Shown here one piece after another: positions 1 through 7,404 of a stretch of 33,219 bases of DNA. Where the stretch lies: NCBI GenBank assembly GCA_963807235.1, contig CAWEBF010000038.1, positions 1 to 33,219 of the forward strand, in the 5' to 3' direction. The notes under the pieces are model-generated. The model was not told the DNA's origin. It made no database searches and was given only the letters and a program-made list of their open reading frames with translations. Numbering within the stretch: the stretch's first letter is position 1; every line of letters starts with the position of its first letter. Position numbers and translations under genes: made by a program. This DNA comes from CAWEBF01 sp963807235. Lineage in GTDB: Bacteria; Acidobacteriota; Vicinamibacteria; Vicinamibacterales; UBA2999.

Positions 1-1464
1 CTATGTGCAGGACACGTGGACACAGCGGGCGGGCTGACGCTGCAGGGCGCGTTGCGCTACGACCGGGCGTGGAGCTACAGCCCGGCTGAAGGCAACGGGA
101 CGTCGAAGACGTCGATCTTCAATCCGACCGGCGATCTCGTTCGACAAAGTGGCGGGCGTCGCCACGTACAACGACATCACGCCGCGTATCGGCATCGCCT
201 ACGACATATAGGCACCGGCAAGACGGCGGTCAAGTTCAATTTCGGCCACTATCTGGATGCGGCCGTGAACGACGGCGTCTTTGACGACAACAACCCGGCC
301 CGCCGAACGGTCAGCAGCGTTACCAACCGAAGCTGGGTGGATAACGATAGCGACAACGCCATCGACTGCAGCCTGACGAACTTCGGCGCGCAAAGACCGG
401 CGGCACCGGGTCCGTTGATACCTGCGGCGCACTAAGCCGCGACCAGATTGAACTTCGGCCGTACCGCCCAGAACCTCGAGCGAGTCGATCCCGCTGGTGC
501 TCGCTGGCTGGGGCGTGCGGCAGAACGACTGGCAATGGGGCATCAACGTGCAGCATGAAGTGCTCCCGCGCGTGTCCCTGGAGGCGGGCTACAACCGCCG
601 CTGGTGGGGCTTACCCCGCGACCGCCACGGACGGCATCGTCACCGATGACGAGAGCGCGCGGCCCTAACCGACTACGAGGCGTTCACGTTGACCGCGCCC
701 GCCGATTCGCGCCTGCCCGGCGGCGGCGGCTACGCGATCGCGTCTACACGCAGACGCTCGCCGCAGGTCCGCGCCCGGCGCAGAACCTCGTCACACTCGC
801 GAACAAGTTCGGGGATGTCTCCGACTACTGGCACGGTTCCGGCGTCAGTGTGAGCGACGACTCAGGGACGGCTTGACGGTTCAGCTCGGGGCCGGCCGGG
901 GCCGGAAGGTCGTGGATCGCTGCGACAGCATCACCAGGTCAACGAGCCGACGGTCGGACCGATCCTGGGTGTCCTGCAGCAGTCGACGGCCTGCTACAGC
1001 AAGGAGCCATTCCAGACGACCCTGCGCGGGCTGGCGACCTACATCGTCCCAAAGATCGACGTGCGGCTGAGCGGCACGTTTCGCTCACAGCCGGGCGACT
1101 CGCGGACGGCGACCTGGATCGTGCCGAACACGGTGATTCAGGCGTCCCTCGGTCGCCTGCCATTCGGCCAACAGGCGACGGGCACGACCAGCGTCAATCT
1201 GCTCGATCTGGACGAGCGGCGTCTCTATCAGGACGAGCGGCGAACCCAGCTGGACATGCGCATCGCCAAGATCTGCGTTTCGGCAGCACGCGCGTCGATG
1301 CGGGTCTCGATGTGATCAACCTGTTCAACACGAATTACGCAACCACGTTCGAGAACAACTACCAGTACACCGCCGGGAACACCGCGCAGGGCGGCACCTG
1401 GAACAACCCGACCCAGGTGATCTCACCGCGCTTCGTTCGGCTGAACTTCACGGTGGACTTCTAG
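1..1464 (+). pseudogene. TonB-dependent receptor (Oar-like), C-terminal part, heavily frameshifted
   Basis: This is the beta-barrel part of an outer-membrane TonB-dependent receptor, cut at its 5' end by the window edge. The barrel motifs are spread over all three forward frames: YVQDTWT at the start, LTLQGALRYD at about 40-63, ITPRIGIAYDI at about 178-210, KTAVKFNFGHYLDAA at about 220-265, GWGVRQNDWQWGI near 510-545, GYNRRWWG near 590-610, and the terminal run ending RLNFTVDF at 1441-1464. A C-terminal aromatic residue is the usual BAM signal. Motif order and wording match the intact receptor at 28785-31884 (YVQDAWTRGR, DITPRMGAAYDVFG, GWGVRNRDWQMG, SYNRRWW), so the two are paralogues. At least six indels are needed to read through. 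Because motifs stay recognisable on both sides of each break, I favour sequencing error over decay. The substrate is unknown. Confidence 0.85.
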
Positions 1465-1469
1465 GAGGT

Positions 1470-1497
1470 CTACGGACTACGGTCTACGGGCTACGGT
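1470..1497 (+). repeat. Heptanucleotide tandem repeat, (CTACGGN)x4
   Basis: Four uninterrupted copies of CTACGGN (N = A, T, G, T) begin 6 bases after the receptor stop codon and end before the terminator hairpin. They are visible directly in the sequence. A second period-7 run with a different core lies at 4295-4322. Confidence 0.8.
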
Positions 1498-1515
1498 CCT
1501 GTAGAACGGAACTGA

Positions 1516-1552
1516 GGGCGGGCTTGGGAAACCAGGCCCGCCCCTTTTCTTT
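1516..1552 (+). terminator. Rho-independent terminator after the TonB-dependent receptor
   Basis: A perfect 8-bp GC stem (GGGCGGGC 1516-1523 with GCCCGCCC 1536-1543) extends inward through one T-G wobble and TGG/CCA to a GAAA tetraloop at 1528-1531. It is followed by CTTTTCTTT. This is a classic intrinsic terminator on the + strand, 51 bases after the receptor stop. It separates the receptor from the tonB-like gene downstream. Confidence 0.88.
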
Positions 1553-1734
1553 GTCCTACGACGCGGGGTGGTGGGCTCTTAGGGGCGGGGATTTTCTCGC
1601 TGGGCGCGCTGAGATATCTCGCAGGTCCAGCGCCTCCGCCAGCCGGCGGCCGGAATCTGGCCGAATTTCGCACGGTACGGTCTTCCGATCCGGTGGCGGT
1701 AGGTTTGCACTGGATGAGGCAACGGGAGGACCCA

Positions 1735-2490
1735 ATGTTCGACCTCATCACCGGCCAAACCAGACACCTGCCGAGCCACTCGGCGCTGCCCATCGCGATC
1801 TCGTCGGCGGCCGAGGCCGTGGTGCTGACGATGGCCGTGGCGCTGCCGGTGCTGTTCATTACAGACCGCATTCCGGCCGTGCCCACGATGATGGCGTTCG
1901 TGGCGGCACCACCGGCGCCATCCCTCCCCGCGCCGCCGCCACCGCCGGCGCCGGCGGCTGGCAAGAAGAGGGCCCCCACGGCGCCCGTGCCGGTCAGTGC
2001 GCAGCTGGTCGCGCCGCTCGCGGCGCCCGAACAGATTGGCCCTGGCGCGGGTGAGGGCGAGGATGAGGGCTTTGAGGAAGGCGTCCCAGGCGGCGTGGAG
2101 GGTGGAGTACCGGGAGGCGTGCTCGGAGGAGTGCTTGGGGAAGCGCTCGATGTTTCGCTCACGCCTCCGCCTCCTGCCCCTCCGGCGCCCCGGGGGCCCG
2201 TTCGAGTGGGCGGACAAATCGCCGCGCCGACGCTGCTCCACCGCGTCGAGCCGATCTACCCGCCGGTCGCCGTGTCGGCTCACCTCGAGGGTGCCGTCAT
2301 TCTGGAAGCGACGGTCGATGCGAGCGGACTCGTGACCGGCGTGAAGATCGTGCGATCCGCCGGCGCCCTGCTGGACAATGCCGCGAGAGCCGCCGTGGAG
2401 CAATGGCGTTATGCGCCGCTGGAGTTGAACGGCATCAAGACCAGATTCCTGCTGACGGTGGTACTGAGGTTCAATCTGGAACGCGCGTAG
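1735..2490 (+). CDS. Energy transducer TonB family protein
   Basis: This 251-residue inner-membrane-anchored protein probably transmits proton-motive force from an ExbB/ExbD motor to TonB-dependent receptors. ATG 1735 is preferred because GGGAGGA sits 4 bases upstream at 1724-1730; an in-frame start at 1693 has no such site. The order is: short N-terminus, hydrophobic segment about residues 17-42, proline/alanine-rich spacer about 52-80 (PAPPPPPAPAP-type), a Gly/Val-rich stretch about 113-135 with VPGGV-like units, and a TonB C-terminal domain about 160-250. That last domain contains VEPIYPP, LEGAVILEATVDASG and EQWRYAPL, all hallmarks of the family. No exbB or exbD is nearby, so it must use a motor encoded elsewhere. 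It follows a receptor gene but is separated from it by a terminator, so it probably has its own promoter between 1553 and 1720. Confidence 0.9.
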   Translation: MFDLITGQTRHLPSHSALPIAISSAAEAVVLTMAVALPVLFITDRIPAVPTMMAFVAAPPAPSLPAPPPPPAPAAGKKRAPTAPVPVSAQLVAPLAAPEQIGPGAGEGEDEGFEEGVPGGVEGGVPGGVLGGVLGEALDVSLTPPPPAPPAPRGPVRVGGQIAAPTLLHRVEPIYPPVAVSAHLEGAVILEATVDASGLVTGVKIVRSAGALLDNAARAAVEQWRYAPLELNGIKTRFLLTVVLRFNLERA

Positions 2491-2518
2491 GACCAAGGGC
2501 GGCGTCGGGCCGGGCTCC

Positions 2519-2857
2519 CTACGGCAGCCGGTACAGCATGTAACTGAAGCGTCCGTGCAACCAGGCCTCGCCGGCCGCGTCGTCGTGCTTGGGTTGGATC
2601 GCTTCGTCGTGCACGTGCGCATAGTGGCCGCCCAGACGGGCCACCTCCTGCTTCAGGCGGCTTTCGGCCGCGGCCATCAGCTCGTGATAGCACTGGTACC
2701 ACAGGTCGTCGCGGTGAGCTATGGTGCCGGGCACGCGACTACTGTCGGCCTCGACCGTGTGCCCCGCCACCAGCTCCGCGGCCAGGGGCGGCAGCTCCCG
2801 GTGCCAGTAGACGACTTGTGTGGTACCGGCGTCGCGGGTGTCAGCGGCAGCCTTCAC
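2519..2857 (-). CDS. Conserved hypothetical protein, 112 aa
   Basis: I do not recognise a named family. The start is the GTG at 2857, because GAGGAGGTG lies just upstream on the minus strand (2862-2870); longer in-frame starts lack a site. The protein has no signal peptide or membrane segment and is rich in charged and aromatic residues: YWHRELPPL near the N-terminus, HTVEADSSRVPGTIAHRD in the middle, then an amphipathic helix-like stretch, then GGHYAHVHDE and GEAWLHGRFSYMLYR at the C-terminus. Many His, Asp and Glu residues (HYAHVHDE) could bind a metal, but that is a guess. It converges on tonB with only 28 bases between the stop codons. Codon use and the strong ribosome-binding site argue that it is real. 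It is likely cytoplasmic. Confidence 0.7.
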   Translation of the reverse strand: MKAAADTRDAGTTQVVYWHRELPPLAAELVAGHTVEADSSRVPGTIAHRDDLWYQCYHELMAAAESRLKQEVARLGGHYAHVHDEAIQPKHDDAAGEAWLHGRFSYMLYRLP

Positions 2858-3195
2858 GTTGCACCTCCTCAGCGGGCCGTGGAGCCCCAGCTGGCCGTCG
2901 GCGGCACGCTGCGGGGCACCCATTGCAGCCCGCCCTCAAACTCCAGCGAGGCATGCTTTTTCAGAGTGCAAACCGGGTACCGCGCGGTGTCGTCTCGGAA
3001 GCCTGCACAGGCCAGCAATCTGCAAGTGGCCTGCGCCTCTCGCATGCGACCAGGTCGGGAATCTTCCTCAGCCAGTCGCGAAAAGTCCCTGTCCCGAGGT
3101 GTGCACGGGGCACTTCAGCGGCGATTTGGGCTGCAAGGTGGATGGCCGGTCGTGGCATGCAATTGGCCTCGATACAAGTGAGGGGGGGTACGAAG
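2858..3195. other. Intergenic region without a supported gene
   Basis: Several open frames cross this 338-base stretch on both strands, but none shows family motifs or a convincing ribosome-binding site. The minus-strand side must hold the promoter of the gene starting at 2857, and the plus-strand side that of the small gene at 3196. I could not pick out a clear -10/-35 pair for either. Confidence 0.5.
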
Positions 3196-3396
3196 ATGGC
3201 CATCACCGCCGTCGCGACATTGCAACCAATGCTGGACTGTAAGTGGAGCCGCCCCGGCTACCGCCTGACTGGAGTATCCGATCACAAGCAACCCGAAGGG
3301 CACTGGGTCTGTGTCCGCACCGACGCGCGCCCGGCGGTCAATGACAAAGACTGCGGGGATTGCAGGTTCTGGGAACTCGACCCCAAGGTGGCGTGA
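3196..3396 (+). CDS. Small hypothetical protein with four cysteines, 66 aa
   Basis: ATG 3196 follows a G-rich stretch (GAGGGGGGGTA) that can act as a ribosome-binding site. The 66-residue product has cysteines at 15, 39, 53 and 56, the last pair as CGDC. The spacing is compatible with a small zinc-binding or redox protein, although no known zinc-ribbon consensus is clear. Recognisable stretches are MLDCKWSRPGY, GHWVCVRTD and KDCGDCRFWE. There is no signal peptide or membrane segment. The function is unknown. The main reason to believe in it is the protein-like composition and the cysteine pattern in a frame where neighbouring shadow frames look random. The gene stands alone between two minus-strand genes. 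Confidence 0.6.
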   Translation: MAITAVATLQPMLDCKWSRPGYRLTGVSDHKQPEGHWVCVRTDARPAVNDKDCGDCRFWELDPKVA

Positions 3397-3478
3397 GCGA
3401 TGTACGACGCCATGGGCAAACTGCGGCGGGGCCAAGTAGGCGCGCTGTCATGAGGCGCCGTTCAGGAGCCTGGAGCCA

Positions 3479-4237
3479 CTAGTTATAACGCCGCGCGATC
3501 GCGATGAGCTCCAGCGGCGCGCGCAGCATGGCCGTGATGCGCATCTTCGATCCGCTGACGCCGTGCCACGTCTGCAGCGGCATCTCCACGGCGGCGGTGC
3601 GCAAGGCGGCGGAGCCGATCTGATTGCGCAGCCGCGCCAGCAGCTCCACGTCGAAGATCCACCGGCTGGCAAACGGTTCCCCAAAGAGCTGCGGCACCAG
3701 CGACGCCTCCACCAGCTTGGCGCCGCACTGCGTGTCGTAGACCGGCACGCCCAGCACCAGGCTGGCAAGGGTGGCGAATATGCGACCCGGGTAATGGCGC
3801 TGCGGCGTCACGTACACCGATGCCCCCAGGCGATTCAGCCGCAGGCCAAGCACCATGCGCACGCCCGGGCTACTGGCCGCGAGACGATGCATCGCCACCG
3901 CTTCTTCCAGGGGCGTGGCCAGGTCCGCGTCCCAATAGCCCACCCAGCCGAAGCGCTTCCACGCGTAGGCGCGCAGCATGCCGTGGCGCACGGCCTCGGC
4001 CTTGCCGGCATTAGCCGGCAGGTTCACCACCAGCACGCGATCGGGATGATGGGCCGCAATCTCAGCCAGCACCGTGCCCGTGCCGTCGGAGCTGCCGTCG
4101 TTGACCAGGCACAGCGACGCGCCGGGCGTGGCGCTCAGGAACCGCTCGAACGCCGCCACGTCCAGCCGCGTTTCTTCGTTGTAACAGGGGACTACCAGGC
4201 AGAAGTCGGGCACGCGAGCGTGGCTAGCGTAGCCCAT
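3479..4237 (-). CDS. Glycosyltransferase family 2 (dolichyl-phosphate glucosyltransferase-like)
   Basis: This GT-A fold enzyme probably transfers a sugar from a nucleotide sugar to a lipid carrier at the cytoplasmic face of the membrane. It is 252 residues long when started at ATG 4237; an in-frame TTG at 4282 would add 15 residues. Motifs in order are LVVPCYNEE at about 13-22 (nucleotide binding), LVNDGSSDGT at about 44-53, ANAGKAEAVRHGM at about 75-87, the metal-binding DAD in YWDADLATP at about 103-105, and VYDTQCGAKL followed by RWIFDVELLAR. The last two are typical of Alg5/YkcC-like members, which glucosylate polyprenyl phosphate. No C-terminal transmembrane pair is seen, unlike many DPM1-type enzymes. 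It is a lone gene; no cell-wall or glycan genes flank it, so the acceptor cannot be inferred. Confidence 0.88.
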   Translation of the reverse strand: MGYASHARVPDFCLVVPCYNEETRLDVAAFERFLSATPGASLCLVNDGSSDGTGTVLAEIAAHHPDRVLVVNLPANAGKAEAVRHGMLRAYAWKRFGWVGYWDADLATPLEEAVAMHRLAASSPGVRMVLGLRLNRLGASVYVTPQRHYPGRIFATLASLVLGVPVYDTQCGAKLVEASLVPQLFGEPFASRWIFDVELLARLRNQIGSAALRTAAVEMPLQTWHGVSGSKMRITAMLRAPLELIAIARRYN

Positions 4238-4294
4238 TCGTGCACAGCGGTCACCGCTCGCGTCCCGGCCCGTCGCCCGCAAACCGAGTTGACG

Positions 4295-4322
4295 GCCCGG
4301 AGCCTGCAGCCTGGGGCCTGTT
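4295..4322 (+). repeat. Period-7 tandem repeat (GCCYGNN)x4
   Basis: Four consecutive heptamers share the core GCC[C/T]G: GCCCGGA, GCCTGCA, GCCTGGG, GCCTGTT. They lie in the gap between the glycosyltransferase and the amidase. The repeat has the same period as the one at 1470-1497 but a different core. Confidence 0.6.
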
Positions 4323-4359
4323 CTTGTACGCTCGCCGTGTCCTGTGCCAGCGGGGGCGT

Positions 4360-4383
4360 GAGGCGGCGGCTCGCTACGGCAAC
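4360..4383 (+). repeat. 24-bp near-direct repeat, copy 1 (overlaps amidase 3' end)
   Basis: GAGGCGG, two variable bases flanking G, then CTCGCTAYGGCAAC: 21 of 24 bases match 6784-6807 in the same orientation. It overlaps the last codons of the amidase. The two copies bracket the amidase and the HTH gene. Confidence 0.55.
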
Positions 4384-6359
4384 ACGAGGTTGCCCCTGGC
4401 GCCGGCCAGTGGATTTTTCGACTCGACCGCCGACACGTAGAACTTGCCCGCGCGAAGATCGCTGACCTCGGCCTCGGTCAGCTGCAGCCTTCCTGTGCTC
4501 TTGAGTGACGGCGCCTTGGCCAGGATGTAGGCGACGCCGCCATTCGGCCGGTTGGCGCGGCGATGCAGGTACACGCCGGCGATCCGGTCCCGATCGCCGC
4601 CGCCGGGGGTGACGTCGTAGTCCAGCCGTCGCGTCGCGGCGCTGAAGGCGAATTTCACCGTGGCCTCGAAGCCGATCTGTGACGGCGGCGACGTCCCCGC
4701 TCCGGTAACGCGCACCTCGAAGGTCACGCTGCCGGGCGCGGGCTCGAACGGCGTCGTCGGGACGACGCCGACGCTGGTTATGCCCGCGACCGGAGGCGTG
4801 GCGGCCGGCGGACGGCGATGCCGTGTCGCGCTCTCGTAGGAGAACGCCAGGCGCAGCAGCGTGGGCTCCGCGAACGGGCGGCCGAGCAGTTCGACGCCCA
4901 CTGGAAATCCAGTGGCCGTAAACCCGGCGGGCACCGTGATTGCCGGAAATCCGGTCTGCGCGGACAGTCCGGCGTTCGAGCCGGCCTGATTGCCTCCAAC
5001 GAGCGGCGCGATCCGCCGGACCGTCGGATACACGAGCGCGTCGAGCTTGTGTTCGTCCATCACGTCCAGAACGGCCCGTCCCAGCGCGTCGCGTGCGGCC
5101 AGTCTCGCGCGATAGTCCTCGCTGGCCGGATAGTCGTCTGCAAGGGCGTTGGCCCCCTCCACGAATCCCTGGAACTGCGCGGTGTGCAAGCCCGAGCTGA
5201 GGAGTTCCTCGAGCGACTTGATCCGCGCGCCCCGCGAGCGTCGCAAATAGTCGCGCAAGTCGAACTTCAACTCCTGGGTCAGCAGGCTGGAGGCTGTCAG
5301 CTGCTGCGTGAGGTTCGGCACCACGATGTCGACCGCCGTGGCGCCGCGCGCCTTCATGTCTTCCACGGCCTGGCGCACGACCGCGGCGACCGGCTCATCC
5401 TCGGGCGCAGTGCCGAAGAACTCGCGGAGCACGCCAACGCGCGCGCCCGAGAGCGCGTCGGCCCGCAAGGCCGACGTATAGGCGGTGAGTATTCTGCCCT
5501 TGCTGAGCGCCGTGACGGGATCGGCGGGGTCGTATCCGGCCGTTGCGTCGAGCACGACCGCGACATCCGAGACGCTGCGCGCCATCGGCCCGCCGGTGTC
5601 CTGCGTGTGACCGAACGGGATGATGCCGGCGCGGCTCGACAGGCCCGCGGTCGGCCGCAGGCCGACGAGGCTGTTGTGCGAACTCGGGATCCGGATCGAG
5701 CCGCTGGTGTCGGTCCCGAGTGTGACCGCGGCGAAGCTGGCAGCGGCTGCGACTCCGGAGCCGCCGCTCGAGCCGCCAGGGGATCGCGCGACGTCGTAGG
5801 GGTTCAGCGTCTGCCCACCCAGCGAGCTGACGGTGGTCAGGCCGAGCGCCAGCTCGTGCAGGTTCACTTTCCCGAGAATCACTGCGCCGGCCTGGCGCAA
5901 TCTCTTGACCTGGTAAGCATCCTCCGCGGGAACGACACCCGAGAGCGCCAGGGAGCCGCCCGTCGTGGGCATGTCGCGCGTATCGAAGTTGTCCTTGAGC
6001 AGGACGGGAATGCCGTGGAGCGGCCCGCGCGGGCCGCGGCGCTTGCGTTCGGCATCCAGGTCTCGTGCTTCTCGGATGGCGTTGGCATTCAGATGAAGCA
6101 CCGCGTTGAGCCGCGGTCCGGCCTGGTCGTAGGCGCGGATGCGATCGCGATAGAGCTCCACCAGGCGTGCCGACGTGACGCGCCCGCCAGCCAGAGCCTC
6201 CTGCAGCTCGCCGATGCTCTTTTCGAAGACGTCGAACGCCCCCGAGGACTGTGCGCCAGTCGCGCCGCCACCTCCACTGGCGACCAGGGTAGCGGCGATC
6301 AGCGCGACAAGGAATCGTGGCGTGCAGATCGCGGGCATTGGCGCGCTTGAGGATCGCAT
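4374..6359 (-). CDS. Exported amidase (amidase signature family) with C-terminal CHRD-like domain
   Basis: This 661-residue protein has an N-terminal signal peptide (hydrophobic FLVALIAATLVA around 16-27), so it acts in the periplasm or outside. Residues about 45-530 form an amidase-signature domain with the full Ser-cisSer-Lys triad: K122 in LLKDNFDT, S197 in the GGSSGGSG signature and nucleophile S221 in GTDTSGSIR, spaced 24 apart as in the family. These enzymes hydrolyse amide bonds of varied small substrates. The last roughly 115 residues are not amidase. The run VTFEVRVTGAG, then LTEAEVSDLRAGKFYVSA and ARGNLVLP resembles a CHRD domain, a beta-sandwich module found in secreted proteins. 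The fusion is unusual. The start is ATG 6359; ATG 6338 is possible. The next gene upstream on the same strand, an HTH protein, ends 45 bases before it. Confidence 0.92.
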   Translation of the reverse strand: MRSSSAPMPAICTPRFLVALIAATLVASGGGGATGAQSSGAFDVFEKSIGELQEALAGGRVTSARLVELYRDRIRAYDQAGPRLNAVLHLNANAIREARDLDAERKRRGPRGPLHGIPVLLKDNFDTRDMPTTGGSLALSGVVPAEDAYQVKRLRQAGAVILGKVNLHELALGLTTVSSLGGQTLNPYDVARSPGGSSGGSGVAAAASFAAVTLGTDTSGSIRIPSSHNSLVGLRPTAGLSSRAGIIPFGHTQDTGGPMARSVSDVAVVLDATAGYDPADPVTALSKGRILTAYTSALRADALSGARVGVLREFFGTAPEDEPVAAVVRQAVEDMKARGATAVDIVVPNLTQQLTASSLLTQELKFDLRDYLRRSRGARIKSLEELLSSGLHTAQFQGFVEGANALADDYPASEDYRARLAARDALGRAVLDVMDEHKLDALVYPTVRRIAPLVGGNQAGSNAGLSAQTGFPAITVPAGFTATGFPVGVELLGRPFAEPTLLRLAFSYESATRHRRPPAATPPVAGITSVGVVPTTPFEPAPGSVTFEVRVTGAGTSPPSQIGFEATVKFAFSAATRRLDYDVTPGGGDRDRIAGVYLHRRANRPNGGVAYILAKAPSLKSTGRLQLTEAEVSDLRAGKFYVSAVESKNPLAGARGNLVLP

Positions 6360-6404
6360 GATTTCGAGCCGATCGAAGGCGGCCTCAGAAGAGTTGAGCT
6401 CGCA

Positions 6405-6701
6405 TCAGCGCCTCCAGGGTCGCAGCACCGTATAGACCGGCACAGCCGTGATGCTCGCCCGCGCGATGCTCACCAGCTTGCGTTTCGACAGCCATCCCAG
6501 GGCGCCCTGGACCGCTCGCTTCGAGAGCCCGGTGGCCTCGGCAATGTCCAGCAGCGCCACCTGGGTGGTGGTCCCGGCGCGGCCGTGCGACAGCCGCCAC
6601 AACGCAAGGTAGACGATGAACGCGGACGGCTGGCGGTCGTGGCCGACGAGATCCGGCATCAACGCATCGACGACGTACTCATCGATCTGGAGTGTGCTCA
6701 C
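6405..6701 (-). CDS. Small helix-turn-helix DNA-binding protein, 98 aa
   Basis: This is probably a cytoplasmic transcription factor with a winged helix-turn-helix. The GTG start at 6701 is chosen because CGAGGAC lies at a suitable distance upstream; the longer frame to 6743 runs through a hairpin and is less likely. Residues about 26-37 (AFIVYLALWRLS) form a first helix. TTQVALLDIAEATGLSKRAVQGALGWLSKRKLV (about 44-77) is a clear HTH with the turn at TGLSK and the recognition helix RAVQGALGWL. The tail (ITAVPVYTVLRPWRR) is probably the wing. The layout resembles replication-initiator or MarR-like HTH modules, but it is too short to place. The gene is transcribed toward the amidase 45 bases downstream, and a hairpin-rich region lies immediately upstream. 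Confidence 0.82.
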   Translation of the reverse strand: MSTLQIDEYVVDALMPDLVGHDRQPSAFIVYLALWRLSHGRAGTTTQVALLDIAEATGLSKRAVQGALGWLSKRKLVSIARASITAVPVYTVLRPWRR

Positions 6702-6717
6702 GGCGTCCTCGCGTCTA

Positions 6718-6737
6718 GCCCCGCCAGCAGGCGGGGC
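6718..6737. repeat. Inverted repeat with 8-bp arms upstream of the HTH gene
   Basis: GCCCCGCC (6718-6725), AGCA loop, GGCGGGGC (6730-6737): a perfect hairpin. It ends 16 bases before the GTG start of the HTH gene on the minus strand, so it would sit in that gene's 5' UTR or promoter. No U-tract follows on either strand, so it is not an obvious terminator. Confidence 0.6.
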
Positions 6738-6782
6738 AATCAAACACTGCTCCAGCGAGGCGGAGCCACACGGTCGTTGGTC

Positions 6783-6818
6783 CGAGGCGGAGCCTCGCTA
6801 TGGCAACCGCTGCCATAG
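6783..6818. repeat. Two adjacent inverted repeats; includes copy 2 of the 24-bp direct repeat (6784-6807)
   Basis: CGAGGC-GGA-GCCTCG (6783-6797) is directly followed by CTATGGCA-ACCGC-TGCCATAG (6798-6818). The 12-mer CGAGGCGGAGCC also occurs 27 bases upstream at 6756-6767. Positions 6784-6807 match 4360-4383 at 21 of 24 bases. Stacked palindromes in an intergenic gap resemble REP-type elements. Confidence 0.6.
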
Positions 6819-6924
6819 TAGACAATGCACGCCTTGCGCTCAAGATCCAAGTCGGGTGATCTTCTCGTCGACGTGGGTGCGCCACCGACTCTCTCGATGG
6901 CCACTCCGCGTCGGAGAGACGGCG

Positions 6925-7392
6925 ATGACAACGCACACGACCCAGGACATCACTTCCTCACGCATCGCGTGGGGGCGCATCGCGATCGCGGCACTGCTGT
7001 CCGAGCTCGGCGTGATAGCCGTGCTGAGCGTCACGATCGTCGCCATCATGGCGATCGCGCCCGGGATGTCCGACGCGCAGTTCAGCGTGCTCGGCGAGCA
7101 GGTGGGCTACTACGTCGCCCCGGCCGCGGGAGCCGTGACGACGTTTCTGGCCGTGGTGTGGGCCGTGCGACGGCGCAGCTCGGGCTTTCTCACGCACGGC
7201 GTGCTGGTCGGTGTTGGCAGCGTGATTCTGACCGTCGGCTTCATGGTCGGGGCGCGGCCCGAGCATTACGTTATGTATCTCGTGGCGTTCGCGCTACGCC
7301 TGCTCGCGGGCGCGGTGGCGGGGGTTGTCTCCGGCTGGAGATTCGACAAGGCGAAGGTCGCCGGCCGAAGCCAGGCCGGCCAGATCGCGTAA
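6925..7392 (+). CDS. Small integral membrane protein, 155 aa
   Basis: Four hydrophobic segments can be seen: about residues 15-43 (IAIAALLSELGVIAVLSVTI), 62-82 (YYVAPAAGAVTTFLAVVWAV), 90-108 (GVLVGVGSVILTVGFMVG) and 118-140 (YLVAFALRLLAGAVAGVVSG). They are joined by short charged loops, with a polar C-terminus. ATG 6925 follows GGAGAG at 6913-6918; upstream in-frame codons are in the repeat-bearing gap. I cannot assign a family; similar four-helix proteins are common as hypothetical membrane proteins in Acidobacteriota. It is followed after 12 bases by a VOC protein on the same strand, so the two are probably cotranscribed. The function is unknown. Confidence 0.8.
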   Translation: MTTHTTQDITSSRIAWGRIAIAALLSELGVIAVLSVTIVAIMAIAPGMSDAQFSVLGEQVGYYVAPAAGAVTTFLAVVWAVRRRSSGFLTHGVLVGVGSVILTVGFMVGARPEHYVMYLVAFALRLLAGAVAGVVSGWRFDKAKVAGRSQAGQIA

Positions 7393-7404
7393 CCGGAGGC
7401 AGCC

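Noticed and set aside
1579..2622. Long minus-strand open frame opposite tonB
   Set aside because: Its translation is an Arg/His-rich low-complexity string with no motifs, while the plus frame has TonB signatures. It is a GC-bias shadow.
4818..6350. 510-residue plus-strand open frame opposite the amidase
   Set aside because: It is the antisense shadow of a complete amidase; no domain or plausible ribosome-binding site.
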